In this document: piece by piece, positions 1 to 3,530 of the stretch
How positions within the stretch are numbered: position 1 is the first letter of the stretch
Layout of the letters: every line of letters starts with the position of its first letter
Source of the DNA: Candidatus Sumerlaeota bacterium
GTDB taxonomy: Bacteria; Sumerlaeota; Sumerlaeia; JADFCT01
DNA length: 5,342 nucleotides
NCBI GenBank assembly: GCA_017161665.1
Contig: JADFCT010000258.1
Span: forward strand, 1-5,342
Reading direction: 5' to 3'
The notes under the pieces: model-generated
What the model was told of the DNA's origin: nothing
Seen by the model: the letters and a program-made list of their open reading frames with translations, nothing else
The model's database searches: none
Program-made: the position numbers and the translations under genes

Positions 1-1
1 G

Positions 2-586
2 CCCATTGCGGCCGAACTGATCCGCGCCGGTCTGCCCATGGGTTCGGCGCTGGTTTTTCTCATGGCGGGCCCGGCGTCCAACATGGCCACCATTGGGGCC
101 ATCTACAAGGCCTTTGGCCGTCGGGTGACGGTGATTTATCTGGCGACGGTGATCCTTCTCAGCATGGCCTTCGGTTATCTGTTTCAGACGATTCTGCCCA
201 TGGGAGGCGTCGGGTCGATCAGCGAGCATGGACACACCTTGCCCCACCTGGTTCATGTGCTGTTTGCCGTCCTGATTACGGCGCTCTTTGCCTGGTTTGC
301 CCTCCAGGACATTGGGAAGTGGCGTCGCAAGCGCTCGATGGCCGTTCGCCAACCGAAAGAATCACTGGATAAAGCTCGCTTGATTGTGGAGGGCATGGTT
401 TGCCAGAATTGCGCGGGTCATGTCCGCCGGGCGATTGAGAGCCGTGGGGCCCGCGTGGAATCTCTGGATCTGAAGACGGGATGCGTTATTGTCTCCGGGC
501 CGGCGCTGGACGCGGGCGCCGTCACCCAGGGCGTCACCCAGGCGGGCTATCAGGTCACGAGCGCCACGGCGATTGCCGGCGACTGA
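2..586 (+). CDS. ArsP/DUF318-type metal-efflux permease (SO_0444-like) with C-terminal HMA domain, 3' part
   Basis: This is the C-terminal 194 residues of an inner-membrane permease; its start lies left of the window. The first visible residues, PIAAELIRAGLPMGSALVFLMAGPASN, match the second conserved half of the ArsP_1/DUF318 permease family, especially the SO_0444-type Cu/Zn efflux transporters, which carry a 'TPIAA..L...G...GAALVFLLAGPATN' signature. Three hydrophobic stretches are visible at about residues 14-36, 41-65 and 81-104, with a basic RRKR segment after the last. A soluble HMA domain follows (about residues 125-190), with the metal-binding motif GMVCQNC (cysteines 134 and 137) and the usual ferredoxin-like pattern ending in AGYQV. 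HMA domains bind Cu(I), Zn(II) or similar ions, so the protein probably exports such a metal, with the tail acting as metal sensor or loader. The substrate is inferred from the family and cannot be read from the sequence. No gene follows within 499 bases, so it may end its transcription unit. Confidence 0.85.
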   Translation, partial: PIAAELIRAGLPMGSALVFLMAGPASNMATIGAIYKAFGRRVTVIYLATVILLSMAFGYLFQTILPMGGVGSISEHGHTLPHLVHVLFAVLITALFAWFALQDIGKWRRKRSMAVRQPKESLDKARLIVEGMVCQNCAGHVRRAIESRGARVESLDLKTGCVIVSGPALDAGAVTQGVTQAGYQVTSATAIAGD

Positions 587-631
587 CCCCCATCGTTCTC
601 GTTCAAAAAAATGAATCAGGCCTGGCGGTGG

Positions 632-650
632 CATGGGCATCTTGCCCATG
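632..650. repeat. Short perfect palindrome CATGGGCA-TCT-TGCCCATG
   Basis: Two 8-base arms (632-639 and 643-650) are perfect reverse complements around a three-base TCT loop, 45 bases after the permease stop codon. As RNA it would form a tight hairpin, but no T-run follows, so it is not a standard intrinsic terminator. From memory, palindromes of the form 'GGGCATCTTGCCC' are scattered in intergenic DNA of Planctomycetota and relatives, where they behave like REP elements. That resemblance was not checked here. Confidence 0.7.
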
Positions 651-740
651 ATAGAATCTACGGACGGACGTCGGCGCCGTCACGCTTTTTGCTCGCTGCG
701 CGGCAAAAATCGCGCCGGCGCCTTGCGTGCTCGTTTCATA

Positions 741-778
741 CCCAGGGTTCCGCTCCCTATCGGTCGCTCCACCCTGGG
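741..778. repeat. Inverted repeat CCCAGGGT / ACCCTGGG
   Basis: Eight-base arms at 741-748 and 771-778 are perfect reverse complements separated by 22 bases. The segment sits directly upstream of the 80-base tandem repeat and of a small CCCC-TATC-GGGG hairpin at 792-803. The pattern 'cccaggg...accctgggctattatgtg' followed by a C-run/G-run hairpin looks to me like a recurring intergenic repeat of PVC-type bacteria. That part is recollection and not a search result. Confidence 0.55.
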
Positions 779-797
779 CTATTATGTGCCACCCCTA

Positions 798-970
798 TCG
801 GGGCTTGGCGGATGTTTGGCCCTTGGGACACGGGCCTTATCCGACAGCGGCGCCGCGCCGCAGCGTGCTTTGCGCCTTCGGGGCTTGGCGGATGTTTGGC
901 CCTTGGGACACGGGCCTTATCCGACAGCGGCGCCGCGCCCCACAGTTTTTTGCGTCTTCGCGCCTTGGCG
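798..970. repeat. 80-base tandem repeat, two near-complete copies plus a decayed third
   Basis: Bases 798-859 and 878-939 are identical over 62 bases, giving a period of 80. The linkers after each copy (860-877 and 940-957) are only partly conserved, and a third, partial unit can be followed to about 970 (for example the shared CTTGGCG). Each full copy carries a nested hairpin: CGGAT/ATCCG outer arms (809-813 / 839-843 in copy 1) enclose GGCCC/GGGCC (818-822 / 832-836), and a ten-base palindrome GCGGCGCCGC follows at 847-856 (927-936 in copy 2). Because 80 is not a multiple of three, the two copies read in different frames and give unrelated peptides, which argues strongly against coding. The identity suggests recent duplication or homogenisation. 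Confidence 0.85.
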
Positions 971-994
971 TTTGAAAAAGAAGCCATCGCGCTG

Positions 995-1036
995 GGCCTC
1001 GTCGTCATGTTCATCATGTGTTGTGGCCATTTTTTT
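995..1036 (+). terminator. Possible intrinsic terminator ahead of the cytochrome gene
   Basis: GGCC at 995-998 can pair with GGCC at 1025-1028. A weaker inner helix with wobble pairs and mismatches runs up to CATG/CATG (1006-1009 / 1015-1018) around a five-base loop. One A and then seven T residues (1030-1036) follow the closing stem. This is the layout of a rho-independent terminator, although the stem is interrupted and only its base is GC-rich. If real, it would stop read-through from the permease and the repeats before the cytochrome gene. The T-tract is also one end of the 13-base inverted repeat that brackets the region, so the two readings compete. Confidence 0.35.
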
Positions 1037-1058
1037 GAACATGGATAACTCAATCCAT
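1021..1058 (+). promoter_or_regulatory. Weak promoter-like sequence with an overlapping dyad upstream of the cytochrome
   Basis: TTGTGG at 1021-1026 and GATAAC at 1044-1049 are spaced 17 bases apart and loosely resemble -35 and -10 boxes (three and four matches of six). A perfect six-base dyad, ATGGAT-aactca-ATCCAT (1041-1058), overlaps the -10-like box and would be a sensible operator position. The start of transcription would fall near 1056, about 30 bases before the GTG start codon. The boxes are weak, and such matches arise often by chance. Confidence 0.2.
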
Positions 1059-1072
1059 CATACCACCATCCG

Positions 1073-1078
1073 AAGGAG
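1073..1078 (+). promoter_or_regulatory. Ribosome binding site that fixes the cytochrome GTG start
   Basis: AAGGAG lies seven bases upstream of GTG at 1086, which is ideal spacing. The in-frame ATG at 1041 has only a T-run and GAAC in front of it and no comparable site, and the reading frame further upstream runs through the repeat region. The GTG start also places the twin arginines at residues 3-4, a normal beginning for a short Tat-type signal peptide. Confidence 0.8.
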
Positions 1079-1085
1079 ACATCGA

Positions 1086-1919
1086 GTGGATCGGCGAAAA
1101 GCACTGAAAATAGCAGCAGGATCGTTTATGGGCGGCAGCGCGGTGTCGGTCCTCACCCTGACCACCGCCTTCAAATCCCCGGTTCCCGCCCGGGCGGAAC
1201 CCGTTACGCTCGACAGCGAAAAGGGGAAAACCGCCTGGGCCTATCATCCCGTGGATCCCGCCATCACGGCCGAACGAGCCTACCTGGATTATAGTAAGCA
1301 TAGCTGTATGTACGCCATATTCAACAGCGTCCTTTCCCAACTGGCCGAAAGCCATGGCGAGCCCTATGCCTCCTTCCCCACGGCCATGATGCTGTATGGG
1401 CATGGCGGCATCGGCGGTTATGGCACCGTGTGCGGCGCGCTCAACGGGGCCGCCGCTCTGTTCGGGCTCTTCGTCGGCGATAAAAAAATGCAGAATCATC
1501 TGATCGAAAATCTGTTTCGGTGGTATGAAGAAACCGAACTCCCCCGGTTTGACCCTGAAAGTCCCGGGTTGGACTACACGCCCCCCGCCTCCAGCGCCAC
1601 GTTGCCCCTTTGCCACGCATCCATCACACACTGGGTCCAAACAAGCGGATACGAGGCGAAAAGCGCCCAGCGCAAGGAGCGCTGCCGGCGCTTGAGCGCA
1701 GATGTCGCCGCCCAGGCCGTTACGATCCTCAACCAGTATTTCAGCAACACGTTCACCACAGCCGCCCGCCCCAGCGAAACCGTCAGCGCCTGTATGACCT
1801 GTCACGGCGACGGAGGGAAACTGGCGAACACCAACGGCATGATGCATTGCGCGGCCTGTCACCCGAAATCACTGGGACATCGTCTCTTTGCCGATATCCA
1901 TTACAAGATGATGCAGTAA
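1086..1919 (+). CDS. Split-Soret-type di-haem cytochrome c (C_GCAxxG_C_C family), exported
   Basis: The 277-residue product begins with a twin-arginine-like signal peptide: D-R-R-K-A-L-K (residues 2-8), a hydrophobic stretch to about residue 29, and a likely cleavage site after A-R-A at residue 37. The mature part has the cysteine pattern of the C_GCAxxG_C_C family: Cys74 (KHSCMYA), Cys116 in TVCGALNG, Cys176 (LPLCHAS) and Cys200 (KERCRRL). The C-terminus carries two c-type haem motifs, CMTCH (236-240) and CAACH (255-259). This combination matches split-Soret cytochrome c, a di-haem dimer known from Desulfovibrio in which an iron-sulfur centre has also been described. The length fits that family plus the signal peptide. 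It probably carries electrons in the periplasm; its partners are unknown. Haem attachment would need a cytochrome-c maturation system that is not in this window. The frame stays open upstream to 633, but that extension is repeat DNA. Confidence 0.85.
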   Translation: MDRRKALKIAAGSFMGGSAVSVLTLTTAFKSPVPARAEPVTLDSEKGKTAWAYHPVDPAITAERAYLDYSKHSCMYAIFNSVLSQLAESHGEPYASFPTAMMLYGHGGIGGYGTVCGALNGAAALFGLFVGDKKMQNHLIENLFRWYEETELPRFDPESPGLDYTPPASSATLPLCHASITHWVQTSGYEAKSAQRKERCRRLSADVAAQAVTILNQYFSNTFTTAARPSETVSACMTCHGDGGKLANTNGMMHCAACHPKSLGHRLFADIHYKMMQ

Positions 1920-2057
1920 GGGACGCGGAGCCTTGTGTCGGGGGAATAACGACTGCGGCGCCGGCGCGATGCTTGCCGCGCAGCGCGCAACAAATCGTGA
2001 CAGCGCTGACGGCTGCCCGCGATCCCTCGCATGGGGCCTGACAAGGAGAGTTCTTTC

Positions 2058-2188
2058 CCCGAAAGCCTCAAGCCATCGGGATAAACTCGGAAAATATCTT
2101 CTTTCCGAAAGTTTTACTCACGCAGCCGCTAAAGCCAGCGCCTTGTTTTACCGATAAGAAACAAGACCAAGCGGGGAGTTTTCGCCCC
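2058..2188 (+). promoter_or_regulatory. Dyad-rich leader upstream of the HDOD-kinase operon
   Basis: Four inverted repeats follow one another: CCCGA/TCGGG (2058-2062 / 2076-2080), TCGGAAA/TTTCCGA (2087-2093 / 2102-2108, eight-base loop), CTTGTTT/AAACAAG (2142-2148 / 2159-2165, ten-base spacer) and GGGG-agttttcg-CCCC (2173-2188). The second is followed by a short T4 run (2112-2115) and might serve as a weak terminator for the cytochrome gene. The third could be an operator or a leader hairpin. Together they suggest a structured 5' leader or a promoter region with regulator sites, but I do not recognise a known riboswitch, and the stems are short. Confidence 0.3.
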
Positions 2189-2217
2189 TTGCGCGCTCGG
2201 CGGCGCAATCGAGACGC

Positions 2218-2222
2218 AGGAG
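2218..2222 (+). promoter_or_regulatory. Ribosome binding site for the HDOD gene
   Basis: AGGAG ends five bases before the in-frame TTG at 2228, which suits that start. In-frame ATG codons at 2240 and 2258 have spacing that is too long or only weak G-rich sequence upstream. The conserved N-terminal domain begins about seven residues after the ATG at 2258, so 2258 remains a credible alternative. Confidence 0.5.
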
Positions 2223-2227
2223 ACATT

Positions 2228-3511
2228 TTGCGATTTTTCATGGGGGCTGGACGGGATATGGGTCATATATCGGGGGACGATATTCAGCCGGGTTTGTTGG
2301 TGGCCGCTGGTGTGGTGGACGGTCAGGGACGGGTTTTAATCCCTGAAGGCGCCGTGCTGACGGAGGCGCATGTCCGCGCCCTGAAAATGCGTGGGATTCG
2401 CTCGATTTGTGTTCAGGACGAGGAAGAGGAAGCGAACACGCAACCGGAAGACCTGGTCTCGCCTGAGTTGTTGCGCAAGATCCAACTCCACGCCGAAAAG
2501 ATGTTGCGGTTCAATCGGGACCACTTCACCCACCCTTTTGTGCGCTCGGCCGCGCTGGTCTTTGTGCGACGCCGATGTCAGACCGGACAACGGGCCTTTC
2601 AGGAAGAAGTCACGATTACCCAGAGTGATTTCGCTTCCGCTTCCGAATCCGACGCCGAGGACACCTCCCCACCGCTTCCCATCGAAAAAGTCATTGATCA
2701 GGTCCAGAGCATCGCCTCCCTGCCATCCGTTTATAATGAGCTGGTTTCCAAGATCAACCACCCGAACAGTTCGGCGGCGGACGTGGCGGAGGTCATCAGC
2801 AGTGATCCGGGTCTGACCGTTCGCCTGCTCCGCATCGTCAATAGCGCCTTCTATTCCTTTCCGTCCAAAATCGAAACGGTCTCGCGCGCCATTACCATCA
2901 TCGGCATGAGAGAGCTCACGGAAATGGCCCTGGCCACTTCTGTGATTCAAATGTTTCAGGGGCCTTTGGAAGGCATTGTGGATATGGAGCGGTTCTGGCG
3001 TCACAGCATTACGTGCGGCGCCATCAATCGCCAGATGGCCTCGAATCGGCGGGAAATCAATTGCGAGCGTTTCTTCGTGGTTGGCCTCCTCCATGACATC
3101 GGCCGATTAGTCATGTTGTCCCAAGCCCCGGAACACGTGCGGCGCGCGTATGATCTGGCCAAAAGCCGGAATATTCCACTGTTGCTGGCCGAAACCCAGG
3201 CCTGGGGCTATTCGCACGCCGATCTGGGGCGGATGTTGCTGGAAACCTGGAAATTGCCCCCCAGTCAGAGCGAGGCGGTGGGCAATCACCATCGCCCCCA
3301 GGACGCGAACCGTTTTACCGTCGAAGCCCAATCGCTGCATGTGGCTGATTTCATCGCTAACATCCTGGCCATGGGGCTGGCCGGCGTCGATCACTTCCCC
3401 GTCGTCCGACCCGAGGCGTGGGATCAACTGGAATTGACACCGGACTTGGTGGGAATAATGGCCGATGAGGCCCGTAAACAGGTCGATGAACTGATCAGCG
3501 TATTTATGTGA
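2228..3511 (+). CDS. HDOD-domain signalling protein with N-terminal regulatory domain
   Basis: From the TTG start the product is 427 residues with no signal peptide or membrane segment, so it is cytosolic. Residues about 13-55 (GDDIQPGLLVAAGVVDGQGR...LKMRGI) resemble the small N-terminal module found in many HD-type signalling proteins. An acidic linker (QDEEEEANTQ) and a variable region follow. The HDOD domain spans about 152-375: ASLPSVYNEL, DPGLTVRLLRIVNSAFYS, WRHS (His259), LLHDIGRL (His289-Asp290), YSHADLG (His330), NHHRP (His354-His355) and LHVADF (Asp374). HDOD proteins are non-GYP relatives of HD phosphohydrolases and usually act as signalling adaptors linked to cyclic-di-GMP, motility or stress; no GYP motif is present. 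Only 19 bases separate it from the hybrid kinase gene, so the two are likely co-transcribed. The start could also be ATG 2258 (417 residues) or a more upstream TTG at 2189 (440 residues). Confidence 0.85.
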   Translation: MRFFMGAGRDMGHISGDDIQPGLLVAAGVVDGQGRVLIPEGAVLTEAHVRALKMRGIRSICVQDEEEEANTQPEDLVSPELLRKIQLHAEKMLRFNRDHFTHPFVRSAALVFVRRRCQTGQRAFQEEVTITQSDFASASESDAEDTSPPLPIEKVIDQVQSIASLPSVYNELVSKINHPNSSAADVAEVISSDPGLTVRLLRIVNSAFYSFPSKIETVSRAITIIGMRELTEMALATSVIQMFQGPLEGIVDMERFWRHSITCGAINRQMASNRREINCERFFVVGLLHDIGRLVMLSQAPEHVRRAYDLAKSRNIPLLLAETQAWGYSHADLGRMLLETWKLPPSQSEAVGNHHRPQDANRFTVEAQSLHVADFIANILAMGLAGVDHFPVVRPEAWDQLELTPDLVGIMADEARKQVDELISVFM

Positions 3512-3530
3512 CACAGAGAAGGCGGATGGA

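Larger units (their letters stand above)
601..1040. repeat. Composite intergenic repeat region bracketed by a 13-base inverted repeat
   Basis: This stretch lies between the permease gene and the cytochrome gene and shows no credible coding sequence. GTTCAAAAAAATG at 601-613 is the exact reverse complement of CATTTTTTTGAAC at 1028-1040, so the whole block is bracketed by 13-base inverted repeats. In between lie, in order, a perfect 8-base-arm palindrome (632-650), a long imperfect hairpin (673-722, with GGCGCC outer arms and TTTTTGC/GCAAAAA inner arms), an 8-base-arm hairpin (741-778), a CCCC-TATC-GGGG hairpin (792-803), an 80-base tandem repeat (798 to about 970) and a possible terminator (995-1036). 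I see no direct target-site duplication immediately outside the 13-base ends. It could be a decayed non-autonomous element, a cluster of REP-like repeats, or a structured RNA. The A- and T-tracts are low in complexity, which weakens the case that the ends are true element termini. Confidence 0.5.
1920..2227. other. Gene-free spacer between the cytochrome and HDOD genes
   Basis: No reading frame here has family features, and the short open frames overlap one another in a manner typical of GC-rich noncoding DNA. The left part (1920-2040) is very GC-rich and contains a perfect ten-base palindrome GCGCCGGCGC at 1958-1967. The right part (about 2041-2190) is visibly richer in A and T and carries several dyads, described separately. 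I see no tRNA, no rRNA and no riboswitch core that I recognise. Confidence 0.6.

Noticed and set aside
632..650. Terminator for the permease gene
   Set aside because: The stem is perfect, but ATAGAATC follows it instead of a T-run, so it fits a REP-like palindrome better.
798..970. Repeats as a CRISPR array
   Set aside because: There are only two good copies of about 62 bases with 18-base, partly conserved linkers. Repeat and spacer lengths do not fit a CRISPR array, and no cas gene is present.
611..1048. Open frames through the repeat region as possible small proteins
   Set aside because: The two tandem copies translate in different frames into unrelated peptides, no convincing ribosome binding site precedes them, and the DNA signal is hairpins rather than codons.
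1050..1862. Long open frame on the minus strand opposite the cytochrome (270 codons)
   Set aside because: It is antisense to a gene with clear haem and signal motifs, is glycine-rich low-complexity translation with no family features, and is a common artefact of GC-rich coding DNA.
1610..2041. Plus-strand frame overlapping the end of the cytochrome gene (143 codons)
   Set aside because: It overlaps the cytochrome over most of its length in another frame, and its translation is arginine- and proline-rich without any recognisable motif.
2041..2190. Cyclic-di-GMP (GEMM) or other known riboswitch upstream of the HDOD gene
   Set aside because: I looked for the GEMM core and similar conserved loops and did not find them; only short generic stems are visible.
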